DNA from: Bacteroidales bacterium
GTDB taxonomy: Bacteria > Bacteroidota > Bacteroidia > Bacteroidales > SMBSF39
Assembly (NCBI GenBank): GCA_021107685.1
Contig: JAIOSH010000157.1
Span: forward strand, 1-6,569
Direction of reading: 5' to 3'
Length of the DNA stretch: 6,569 bases
The position numbers and the translations under genes are program-made. The notes under the pieces are model-generated. The model was given only the letters and a program-made list of their open reading frames with translations. It made no database searches and was not told the origin of the DNA. This document shows, in pieces, positions 1 through 6,569 of the stretch (the first letter of the stretch is position 1; each line of letters opens with the position of its first letter).

Positions 1-892
1 ATTTCATATATGTGAGTATGTCAGAACCTCCTGTCCATTGTTGCCATATTATATGAATATTATTATTGTTATCACAGCATATCTGTGGTTTATTCAACTG
101 TTGAGAAGCATTATAGCAAAGCGAAATCCTTTCCGACCAACTATTTCCCCCATCTTCAGAATAAGCATATGAAATATCATGCATATCTTTTGACCAGACA
201 ATATAAATTTTTTCATTGGTGTCAACAGCAATACGAGCCTCATTTGTCCAGGCGTTTGCTCCGGTAATGATGGTTTCATTATTTATCAATACAGTACCGT
301 CAGCATCTATTTTGGTGAATTGAATATTGCTACCTCCACCGGTCGCGGCAATATAGGTAATATTATTTTTAGAAACAACACCCTCAGGATCAATGGTAGG
401 CTGACCAAGATAAATATTTTCGTTGGGAAAATTTATGATCAAAGGATTACCATTTGGTCCATTCCAATCATTTAATTCCATTTGAATTTCCCCATTATTA
501 AACAATACAAACAAATCAAAATTATTACTCATGTTTGAATATTCAAATAATTTAACCGCTGCATAAATCTTATTCTCAGTATCTTTTGCCAGGCGTGTAT
601 TAAGCCACCAGTAATCAAAATTGGTTACCGACCAAATTTCCTTTCCTTCTACCCAGCCGGCAAATAAATCCTCATCAGAAACAACATGTACAGTTATGTC
701 TCCATTAACTGAATGACTGATAGTAAAAGATGGTGGAATAGAATCACCTATAGCATAAGATTTTACATAATCTTTTTTAACATAATCAGAATATTCGTAA
801 TATTTGATTTGTTTGTTAATAGCCGGGTCGGCTTTTTGTGAAAAGCCTTGAAGTGCAATTAATATGCACGATAGTAAAAATAATTTTTTCAT
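1..892 (-). CDS. Secreted Asp-box (BNR/sialidase-like) beta-propeller protein, 3' part missing
   Basis: An open frame runs from an ATG at 892 to the left edge without a stop, giving 297 residues of a longer protein. The N-terminus is a clear Sec signal peptide: MKK, a hydrophobic stretch, then a likely cleavage site near residues 17-19 (FSQ). Residues 245-252 read SEDGGNSW, a good match to the Asp-box (S-x-D-x-G-x-x-W) of BNR/sialidase-type propellers. Two blade-like strands, IAVDTNEKIYIVW (221-233) and ICCDNNNNIHIIW (271-283), lie exactly 50 residues apart, which supports a repeated propeller fold. An ATG eight bases upstream (900) is out of frame and meets TGA after two codons, so 892 is the start. 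No sialidase catalytic residues can be assigned, and Asp-boxes are structural, so enzyme activity should not be assumed. In Bacteroidota such proteins often end in a type IX secretion sorting domain; that end is outside the window. No evident link to the defence-like genes. Confidence 0.8.
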   Translation of the reverse strand, partial: MKKLFLLSCILIALQGFSQKADPAINKQIKYYEYSDYVKKDYVKSYAIGDSIPPSFTISHSVNGDITVHVVSDEDLFAGWVEGKEIWSVTNFDYWWLNTRLAKDTENKIYAAVKLFEYSNMSNNFDLFVLFNNGEIQMELNDWNGPNGNPLIINFPNENIYLGQPTIDPEGVVSKNNITYIAATGGGSNIQFTKIDADGTVLINNETIITGANAWTNEARIAVDTNEKIYIVWSKDMHDISYAYSEDGGNSWSERISLCYNASQQLNKPQICCDNNNNIHIIWQQWTGGSDILTYMK

Positions 893-1091
893 TTTTTCAT
901 TTTTTTACAAAAATATACATAAAAATAATCAAAAATTAACTACATCGGAGCAAGCAGTGGGATATCATTATGGGTTTTTATTTTTTTGCCGAAAGCAGCT
1001 CGAAATCAAATCATTAGAGGAATGATTAATCTGTCCATATTCACGCATATGAACAAATTTGTAAAAATAAAAAAATGGGGATAGTTTAATC
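893..1091. other. Intergenic region between the propeller gene and the regulator gene
   Basis: This 199-base stretch separates two minus-strand genes. It holds no open frame worth calling and no RNA gene that I can see. The possible -7 element lies at its left end. Near its right end, a 7-base inverted pair (AATCTCA at 1088-1094, TGAGATT at 1116-1122) straddles the stop codon of the regulator gene, and a T-rich run follows on the minus strand. The 21-base loop and the gap before the T-run make it a poor terminator candidate. Confidence 0.5.
908..915 (-). promoter_or_regulatory. Possible Bacteroidota -7 element for the propeller gene
   Basis: On the minus strand this reads TATTTTTG, an exact match to the Bacteroidota -7 consensus TAnnTTTG, 15 bases before the ATG at 892. 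A TTTG lies upstream but only 14 bases away, shorter than the usual spacing to a -33 box. The region is so AT-rich that a chance match is quite possible, and the implied 5' leader would be only about ten bases. Confidence 0.3.
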
Positions 1092-2834
1092 TCAGATATT
1101 CTGAATTGCTAAATGTGAGATTTGTATTTTATTTTTTAATGATTCGTTTTTCATTGAACTTAAATAAAATGATGGTGTTACGCCAACATACTTTTTAAAA
1201 GCATTGTTAAAAGCTGTTTTTGATTTATAACCCACCATTCCGGCAATAGCTTCGATAGTGTAATTTAAATCTTGGGAGGATAATATTTTCCTTGCTTCTT
1301 TTACCCTGTATCTGTTCAGGAAATTACTGAAATTTTGATTAAACGATTCATTAATTACCTGTGATATGTATTTTCTTTTAATATCTAAATCATCTGCAAG
1401 AATACTCAACGTATAATCAATATTAAGGTAATTCCTGTTAGTATTCATATAATTTATAATTGTACTTTTTATATCCTGTTTTTGCTCATCTGTTAGCAGT
1501 GAACTTTCATATTTAATTGGATGCTTTTCATTGTTATCATTTAAATTTTTTATATCATTGTCAACAACAACACTCATTTTAGCATTTGCATTAAGAATTT
1601 CTCTTTCAGATGCAACGATTTCAAGATTTTTTTGAACGAGGGTTTTATTGGCAAAAAGCAGGTGGCGTTTTTGAATAGCAAGAATAATAACAAAAATAAC
1701 CACAAGAGCAAAAGCGATAATAAATATTGACAACCAATATGTACGCACCTGTAATTGTGTTTCTTTTAGCTCATTTTCAATATTAAGCATTTCTATATGC
1801 TGCTCTTTTTTTTCGGTTTCATATTTTGTTTGCATCTCGGCAACCAGACGACTGCTTTCCTCATTAAAAATAGTGTCGGTAATTGCATCATATAAGTCAC
1901 TGTATTTTCCCATATTATCTAAATCACCTTTAAATGTATAAAATAAGGTATATAGATAATAATTCTCTCTAATAATTTGTTTCATATCAATTTCCTTAGA
2001 TATTTTAAGTGAGCGGTCAAGGTAATGCTTTGCAGGTGCTAAATTATTTGTTCTAACATATAAATTAGCAAGGTTATTTGTAACAAGGGCAACCCCCCTT
2101 TTGTTATTATATTTTTCATTAAGCCTTAATGCTTTATGAAAATAATTTATTGCCGTATCATATCTTTGCATTTTGTAATAAACAAGGGCAATGTTTTGAA
2201 TTGGTGGGGACATACTAGAAGAATCATTATTATCTATATTATCTATATCTAATAATAATGATTTATTATAATGCTCCAATGCTTTTTCATAGTCCTTCTT
2301 ATAGAAATATAATGTACCAATATTATTTAAAACATTAGCTAATCCTTTTTTATTACCTGTCTGCTCACTCATCTTATACGATCTTAAATAATATTCCAAA
2401 GCTTTATCATTATTGTAATATCTCGAATATGTATTACCAATACTATTTAATGTATTTAAAATACCGTTTTGATCGTTTATATGCTCATAAATTTTTAATG
2501 ATTTTAAATAATATTCCAATGTTTTATCAAAATCAGATAAATGATAATAAACGGCTCCGATTTTTCTTATAACCAAAGCCTGCTGTAAAGAATCTTTGTA
2601 TTCACAATATATCTCTAATGATTTTTTATAATATGGAATAGCCTTTTGATGATAGCCTTCAGCTAGATAATTATTACCGATTTCCTTTAATAAGCTTGCT
2701 TTTTCAATGCCTGATGATTCTTCAAGAAGATATTTCAGGCTGTCGGTTGCAGAGGAATTTTGGGAAATGCTTTTATTTACAGTAGAAAGCAATAATACTA
2801 ATGTAGATAATATAATGATTTTATTAATTTGCAC
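1092..2834 (-). CDS. TPR / transmembrane / AraC-type HTH transcriptional regulator
   Basis: Complete 580-residue protein. Residues 1-25 form a signal peptide or N-terminal membrane anchor. From about 46 to 281 there are six TPRs with a period near 40 (for example NNIGTLYFYKKDYEKALEHY from 170), with a weaker seventh to about 320. Residues 326-363 are a charged probable coiled coil, 367-386 a single transmembrane helix, and 446-560 an AraC-family DNA-binding domain with two HTH units (about 473-495 and 527-549, the latter containing the family-typical GYKSKTAFNNAFKKYVGVTP). The expected topology is a periplasmic TPR sensor with a cytoplasmic DNA-binding end, a one-component membrane regulator common in Bacteroidota. 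The start is GTG at 2834: no in-frame ATG lies near it, TAA occurs five codons upstream, and GTG places the signal peptide at the N-terminus. Targets are unknown. The gene diverges from the zinc-ribbon/CHAT pair, so regulation of that pair is possible but unproven. Confidence 0.9.
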   Translation of the reverse strand: MQINKIIILSTLVLLLSTVNKSISQNSSATDSLKYLLEESSGIEKASLLKEIGNNYLAEGYHQKAIPYYKKSLEIYCEYKDSLQQALVIRKIGAVYYHLSDFDKTLEYYLKSLKIYEHINDQNGILNTLNSIGNTYSRYYNNDKALEYYLRSYKMSEQTGNKKGLANVLNNIGTLYFYKKDYEKALEHYNKSLLLDIDNIDNNDSSSMSPPIQNIALVYYKMQRYDTAINYFHKALRLNEKYNNKRGVALVTNNLANLYVRTNNLAPAKHYLDRSLKISKEIDMKQIIRENYYLYTLFYTFKGDLDNMGKYSDLYDAITDTIFNEESSRLVAEMQTKYETEKKEQHIEMLNIENELKETQLQVRTYWLSIFIIAFALVVIFVIILAIQKRHLLFANKTLVQKNLEIVASEREILNANAKMSVVVDNDIKNLNDNNEKHPIKYESSLLTDEQKQDIKSTIINYMNTNRNYLNIDYTLSILADDLDIKRKYISQVINESFNQNFSNFLNRYRVKEARKILSSQDLNYTIEAIAGMVGYKSKTAFNNAFKKYVGVTPSFYLSSMKNESLKNKIQISHLAIQNI

Positions 2835-2838
2835 ACTG

Positions 2839-2846
2839 CAAATTTA
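2839..2846 (-). promoter_or_regulatory. Possible -7 element directly before the regulator's GTG start
   Basis: The minus strand reads TAAATTTG, an exact TAnnTTTG match, ending four bases before the GTG at 2834. If used, the transcript would be leaderless or nearly so. No good TTTG -33 box lies at the right distance (the nearest resemblance is GTTTTAG). In such AT-rich DNA this may be chance. Confidence 0.22.
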
Positions 2847-2856
2847 ATCATTTTAA

Positions 2857-2874
2857 TTTTAGAACTCTCTAAAA
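2857..2874. promoter_or_regulatory. 18-base palindrome upstream of the regulator gene, possible operator
   Basis: TTTTAGA, four bases (ACTC), then TCTAAAA: two perfect 7-base arms, ending 22 bases before the regulator's start codon. The position would overlap its promoter, so a repressor or autoregulatory site is plausible. AraC proteins more often bind direct repeats, and there is no T-run to suggest a terminator. The inverted symmetry is directly visible; the function is inferred. Confidence 0.35.
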
Positions 2875-3124
2875 CCACTTATTTTTTTATAATTTTTTTA
2901 TTAATTAATTTAGTATAGAATTGATATTACTTAAAATATGTAGTGTTTTGGTGCTTTTGTGGCTGGATAGTTTGGGCGGTAAATAGTTATATGAATACCT
3001 GATTATGCTAAAGTATTGAATAATTCTTATCAATAATAACATAATTTGAGTTTTGATTTGAATTTAATTGCTATTTTTACCGGGAGAAATAATCAAGACT
3101 GAACATAATTTTATTTTTATCCGT

Positions 3125-3346
3125 ATGGCAAAAAAAAAGAAAGTAATCACTAAAGTAAAATGTGAAAAATGTTCACATATTTTTGATATTGCAATTGACA
3201 TTAAACCGGAAAGTGAAAAAAATAGCAAATCTGAAATAGATGTGTATTGCCCTTTTTGTGATGAGATGCTTACTGTGGAAATTAAAGGGAAAATCCTTTC
3301 GGACACAACTATTTTAAGAGCAATGCCCAAAAACGAGACGGAATGA
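3125..3346 (+). CDS. Small zinc-ribbon protein, coupled to the CHAT-STAND gene
   Basis: A 73-residue protein with a lysine-rich start (MAKKKK) and two CxxC knuckles, C13-x2-C16 (CEKC) and C42-x2-C45 (CPFC), 25 residues apart. This spacing suits a single Zn(2+)-binding ribbon. No signal peptide or membrane segment is seen, so it should be cytoplasmic. I chose the ATG at 3125 because the only extension is to a TTG at 3068, and the extra 19 residues look non-coding. No strong Shine-Dalgarno sequence precedes it, as is usual in Bacteroidota. Its stop codon overlaps the next start (ATGA at 3343-3346), so the two are almost certainly cotranscribed and translationally coupled, suggesting that the products act together. 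I do not recognise a named family. It could be an adaptor, an inhibitor, a nucleic-acid-binding component or a substrate of the CHAT protease; nothing in the sequence decides between these. Confidence 0.85.
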   Translation: MAKKKKVITKVKCEKCSHIFDIAIDIKPESEKNSKSEIDVYCPFCDEMLTVEIKGKILSDTTILRAMPKNETE

Positions 3347-6300
3347 ACTGGAGAAATATAAACCTGCAAATTACCAAAAAGCAAAAAAAACAGCTTTTGA
3401 AAAACAGGAATCAGATAACTGATTTTCTTGAAAACAAGTTGACAATTAACTTCAAACCAAAAGATATTGACGATTTGTTTTTGTTGATGTCGGATGTTGT
3501 TTCTAAAAATGATGAAATACAGGAGGCTATTGAACTGTCGGAGACTACAGAAAATCATGTTGTTGTTAATTTATTGCACGAAGATGATGAAATACTGAAC
3601 CTGCCCTGGCGGGCAACAAAGGACAGAGTCGGGAAACCGCTGGAAAACTATTCCCAATTATTTCAGGTGAAGTCGTTGCCTGGCCATTTTTTTGAAAAAG
3701 GAATATTTCCTGCAAGGCCTTTTCCTTTAAAGATATTAGTGGTTATTTCCTCCCCTGAAAACGCAAAATCCACGAACCGTCTGTCGTATGAAGATGAAGA
3801 ACTGATGCTGCTCAAAGCATTTGACCCGCTTATGACAAAAGGGCTTGTTGAAATAGATTTTGCCGATGATGCTTCCCTGGAAACCTTAGAAGAAAAAATT
3901 ACACTGAACAAATATCATATCCTCCATTTTTCGGGACATTCATATTTTGACGAAGACAAGCAAAGCGGTTTTTTGCTTATGGAAGACAACATTGAAATGA
4001 ATATGAAAAATGTTCGGGCTAAGAAATTCGCCGAAACGGTAAATTGCTCACCTGCAAACAAAATTCCACTTGTTGTTATTTCATCCTGTCAGTCGGCACA
4101 GGGAAATGCAAAGGATGGACTGGGTGGGATTACCGGTCAGCTTATGCGTGTAGGGGTACCGGCTGTTGTTTCTATGGGTTTGTCAATAACTGACAAATAC
4201 GCCATGCTGTTTACAGCCGAACTTTACAGGAAAATTGCGGAAGGTAAAAATTTGCACCGGGCTTTTAAGGCTGCTGTAAACTACATTAAAACTGCGGAGT
4301 ACGAGGAGTATGTAAGTAAAATGCTCCATCGCCCTGCTTTGCAATGGACTATTCCCAATATTTATGTTTCACAAGCTTTTGAACAACTTATTGACCGTGA
4401 TGCTCCTTATGAGGAACTTGATTTAGGTACAAACCGCTACCTGTTTTTTGAAGAAAAAATCCTTTTGGAACATGATAGCGAATATGTGTTTGTGGGCAGA
4501 CGAAAAGACAGACGGCGTATTTTTAAACACCTGCTTGATAAAACACCTGTTTTGCTTACCGGGCAGGGCGGGGTTGGTAAAACAGCCATGGCCGAACACC
4601 TTGTGCAACGTTATATTATTCGTAATCCGAAAACCGAAGTCTTTGCTTTTTCTGAAAAGGATAATTCGGCAGAAAGTATTTTAAGCAGGCTAAAGGCTTT
4701 TCTTATCGAAAAAGGCAACTTTAGTTTTTTAAACTATTATGAAAAAATAAGTAAGCCTGAAGAGAAAGTAATTTACCTTGCTACCCAAATTAACAATAAT
4801 TATGCAATGCCCCTTTTTGTTTTTGATAATCTCGAAGATTTCCAGGAATCGCCCGGCAAAGCTTTTAAACAAGAATATGCAAGATGGGAAGACATCATCT
4901 CCTTTTTAATTAAAATTACCCGCTTCCCGCTTATTCTAACAACGCGTTATCCTTTGCAAATCAAGAATGGAAATAAAATTAAGGAATTTGACCTGAACAC
5001 AGTAAACTTTGCCGATTACTGGCGTAAGGCACTCTATCTAAAAAACATTTCAAAGAGTTGTGAAAATAGCGGGCAGAGTTTTTATGAAACAGTACAATTT
5101 CTATTCGGTACTTTTGGTGGTAATTACCGTGCATTGGAGTTTTTCGATAAATTAATTACAGAACAAAAACAGGAAAAAATAATCCCTGAACTCAAAGCAT
5201 TTAAAGAACAAACCAGAGGCAAGACGAATGATGTTTTACAGGAAATGAGCAAAAACCTGCTTTTTGAAAAATTAGTGCACCTGTTAGATGATACTGAATT
5301 AAACGTTTTGCACTTATTATCGTTTTTCAATACTCCGGTTACTGAAATGAGCCTGGTTTTACAGGGGATAAATAAAAATAAAACGAGTACTTTGATAGAG
5401 CAGCTAAAAAAGCTTACCCTTATCGAAAAACAAACTGATATTGAAACCGGATTTTTTTTGGTTTATGTTACCCCGCTTATTAAAGGACTTCTAACAAATT
5501 TAATAGACAGAAAAACTACGGTAGATTTTTCTCACGAAAATGCAGGAAGGTATTATATATATGTTTTTAACAATAATATTAATAAAGAGATAAACCAATT
5601 AGAACAAGCCTTTGAGCATTTTTATAAAGCAGGAAACAAAAAACAAATTACCAAATTAGGAGAACAGCTTTCAAAGTTTTATTATGCTAATAACCTTTTC
5701 AGGGAAGCGCTATTTTTTGCAACAAAATCTTTTGATTTTTTAAAAGAGGATTGCCCTTCAAATATATTAAACAGAATCGGATTAATTTACAAAACATTTG
5801 GTAAATATGATATTTCCTTAAGATTCTATCAGTTAAACTTAAAGAAATATCATGAAATCGGTGATAAATCCGGCGAAGCCCTAACACTAAATAATATCAG
5901 CCAAATATACGATGCCCGTGGCGATTATAAAACCGCATTAAAGTATTTGGAGCAAAGCTTACAAATAAGTCAGCAAATCAGTGATAAATCCGGCGAAAGC
6001 ACAACGCTGAGTAATATCAGCCAAATATACCATAACCGTGGCGATTATGAAAGCGCGTTAAAGTATTTGGAGCAAAGCTTACAAATAAGTCATGAAATCG
6101 GTGATAAATCCGGCGAAGGCACAACGCTGAATAATATCAGCCAAATATACCATGACCGTGGTGATTATAAAACCGCATTAAAGTATTTGGAACAAAGCTT
6201 ACAAATAAGTCAAGAAATCGGGGATAAATCCAACGAAGGCATAACGTTGAGTAATATCAGCCAAATATTCTATGCCCGCGGCGATTATGAAACCGCTTTA

Positions 6301-6569
6301 AAGTATTTGGAGCAAAGCTTACAAATAATTCAGGAAATCGGGGACAAATCCGGCGAAGGCACAACGCTGAATAATATTGGCCAAATATACTCTGACCGCG
6401 GCGATTATGAAACCGCCTTAAAGTATTTGGGGCAAAGCCTACAAATAAGGAAGGAAATCGGGGATAAATCCGGCGAAGGCACAACGCTGAATAATATCAG
6501 CCAAATATACCATGACCGTGGTGATTATAAAACCGCATTAAAGTATTTGGAACAAAGCTTACAAATAAG
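3343..6569 (+). CDS. CHAT protease - STAND NTPase - TPR protein (NLR-like), 3' end missing
   Basis: The frame is open from the ATG at 3343 to the right edge: at least 1075 residues. About 1-86 is an N-terminal segment. About 87-350 is a CHAT caspase-like protease domain: LPW at 87-89, the His box HFSGH (195-199, catalytic H199) and the Cys box VISSCQSAQG (catalytic C249), then GLGGITGQLMRVGVPAVVSM. A STAND/NB-ARC-like NTPase follows: FVGR at 383-386, Walker A GQGGVGKT at 407-414 (K413), Walker B LFVFDNLED around D495, the sensor TTR at 533-535, and GGNYRAL at 592-598 in the place of the GLPL motif. About 638-722 resembles a winged helix. TPR-like helices begin near 745, and from 840 a near-identical 40-residue TPR array runs off the window. 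By analogy with NLRs and bacterial STAND defence proteins, ligand binding by the TPRs would trigger NTP-dependent assembly and CHAT proteolysis; this is inferred. H199 is followed by Ser rather than the commoner Gly. The start overlaps the zinc-ribbon stop. Confidence 0.92.
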   Translation, partial: MNWRNINLQITKKQKKQLLKNRNQITDFLENKLTINFKPKDIDDLFLLMSDVVSKNDEIQEAIELSETTENHVVVNLLHEDDEILNLPWRATKDRVGKPLENYSQLFQVKSLPGHFFEKGIFPARPFPLKILVVISSPENAKSTNRLSYEDEELMLLKAFDPLMTKGLVEIDFADDASLETLEEKITLNKYHILHFSGHSYFDEDKQSGFLLMEDNIEMNMKNVRAKKFAETVNCSPANKIPLVVISSCQSAQGNAKDGLGGITGQLMRVGVPAVVSMGLSITDKYAMLFTAELYRKIAEGKNLHRAFKAAVNYIKTAEYEEYVSKMLHRPALQWTIPNIYVSQAFEQLIDRDAPYEELDLGTNRYLFFEEKILLEHDSEYVFVGRRKDRRRIFKHLLDKTPVLLTGQGGVGKTAMAEHLVQRYIIRNPKTEVFAFSEKDNSAESILSRLKAFLIEKGNFSFLNYYEKISKPEEKVIYLATQINNNYAMPLFVFDNLEDFQESPGKAFKQEYARWEDIISFLIKITRFPLILTTRYPLQIKNGNKIKEFDLNTVNFADYWRKALYLKNISKSCENSGQSFYETVQFLFGTFGGNYRALEFFDKLITEQKQEKIIPELKAFKEQTRGKTNDVLQEMSKNLLFEKLVHLLDDTELNVLHLLSFFNTPVTEMSLVLQGINKNKTSTLIEQLKKLTLIEKQTDIETGFFLVYVTPLIKGLLTNLIDRKTTVDFSHENAGRYYIYVFNNNINKEINQLEQAFEHFYKAGNKKQITKLGEQLSKFYYANNLFREALFFATKSFDFLKEDCPSNILNRIGLIYKTFGKYDISLRFYQLNLKKYHEIGDKSGEALTLNNISQIYDARGDYKTALKYLEQSLQISQQISDKSGESTTLSNISQIYHNRGDYESALKYLEQSLQISHEIGDKSGEGTTLNNISQIYHDRGDYKTALKYLEQSLQISQEIGDKSNEGITLSNISQIFYARGDYETALKYLEQSLQIIQEIGDKSGEGTTLNNIGQIYSDRGDYETALKYLGQSLQIRKEIGDKSGEGTTLNNISQIYHDRGDYKTALKYLEQSLQI
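5860..6569 (+). repeat. Tandem 120-base repeat encoding a near-identical 40-residue TPR array
   Basis: Five full units (starting at 5860, 5980, 6100, 6220 and 6340) and 110 bases of a sixth (6460) have an exact 120-base period with no indels, all inside the CHAT-STAND gene. Each unit encodes one 40-residue TPR with core RGDYxTALKYLEQSL and a DKSGE-type linker. TPR signature residues are present (Tyr at unit position 17, Gly 21, Tyr 23, Ala 26). Similarity extends to silent sites. Units 3 and 6 share a block of 107 identical bases (6103-6209 and 6463-6569), limited on the right only by the window edge. This points to recent duplication or gene conversion. An older, diverged TPR-like stretch precedes the array (about 5690-5859). 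Confidence 0.95.

Larger units (their letters stand above)
2835..3124. other. Divergent intergenic region
   Basis: This 290-base spacer separates the minus-strand regulator from the plus-strand zinc-ribbon gene and should hold both promoters. Its left half is very AT-rich (2875-2930 contains long T runs and TTAATTAA). Besides the palindrome and the -7-like match described separately, I find no convincing plus-strand promoter. The nearest is TATTTTTA at 3072-3079, one base off TAnnTTTG, with TTTG motifs at 3045-3048 and 3052-3055. The purine stretch GGGAGA at 3082-3087 is too far from the ATG at 3125 to act as its ribosome binding site. No RNA gene is evident. Confidence 0.5.

Noticed and set aside
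85..279. Two overlapping short open frames at 85-267 (plus) and 94-279 (minus)
   Set aside because: The same region is covered by the long open frame of the secreted propeller protein, which has a signal peptide and an Asp-box.
1076..1122. Inverted pair AATCTCA/TGAGATT at the regulator stop as a terminator
   Set aside because: The arms are only 7 AT-rich base pairs with a 21-base loop, and the T-rich run is separated from the stem, so a functional intrinsic terminator is doubtful.
3068..3124. TTG start at 3068 extending the zinc-ribbon protein by 19 residues
   Set aside because: The ATG at 3125 is the better codon, begins a typical lysine-rich N-terminus, and the added segment has no recognisable feature.
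3064..3558. Minus-strand open frame of 164 codons across the zinc-ribbon gene and the CHAT start
   Set aside because: It is antisense to two well-supported genes, is rich in Phe, Ile and Ser as expected from reversed AT-rich coding DNA, and shows no domain.
3663..5887. Other short open frames at 3663-3911, 4423-4608, 5124-5330 and 5699-5887 (minus) and 4448-4684 (plus)
   Set aside because: All lie within the continuous CHAT-STAND frame, whose motifs are collinear and intact, so they are shadows.
6257..6484. Minus-strand open frame of 75 codons inside the TPR array
   Set aside because: It exists because the 120-base unit is a multiple of three, so a stop-free antisense frame repeats with each unit. 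Its protein is just the antisense of the TPR codons.
5860..6569. The 120-base periodic repeat as a CRISPR array or non-coding satellite
   Set aside because: There is no repeat-spacer alternation. The whole unit is coding, in frame, and encodes a recognisable TPR.

Overview
The window looks like a chromosomal segment of a Bacteroidota bacterium. The DNA is AT-rich, start sites lack convincing Shine-Dalgarno sequences, and there is a large periplasmic-TPR/transmembrane/AraC-type regulator of a kind typical of that phylum, next to a secreted beta-propeller protein. This assignment is an inference from style; there is no rRNA or marker gene.

Layout: (1) 1-892, minus strand: N-terminal 297 residues of a secreted Asp-box (BNR/sialidase-like) beta-propeller protein, cut by the left edge. 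(2) 893-1091: intergenic. (3) 1092-2834, minus strand: a complete 580-residue membrane regulator with signal peptide, six or seven TPRs, coiled coil, one transmembrane helix and a C-terminal AraC HTH domain. (4) 2835-3124: a 290-base divergent intergenic region with an 18-base perfect-arm palindrome close to the regulator's start. (5) 3125-3346, plus strand: a 73-residue zinc-ribbon protein. (6) 3343-6569, plus strand: a very long gene cut by the right edge (at least 1075 codons), overlapping the zinc-ribbon gene by four bases (ATGA). It encodes an N-terminal CHAT (caspase-like) protease domain, a STAND/NB-ARC-like P-loop NTPase, a winged-helix-like region and a C-terminal array of almost identical 40-residue TPRs.

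The last two genes are the point of interest. The large protein has the effector-switch-sensor architecture of NLR-like immune proteins: a protease with an apparently intact His/Cys pair (H199, C249), an NTPase with Walker A, Walker B and TTR sensor motifs, and a repeat sensor. Proteins of this build are thought to act in bacterial conflict, including anti-phage defence and self-killing. The overlapping zinc-ribbon gene is probably its translationally coupled partner, with unknown role (adaptor, inhibitor or protease target). The TPR array shows recent repeat copying: 107 bases are identical between unit 3 and unit 6. Several of its variable residues fall at positions that line the ligand groove of TPR proteins, as expected for a sensor under diversification. 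The neighbouring TPR-AraC regulator is divergently oriented, and whether it controls the system is unproven.
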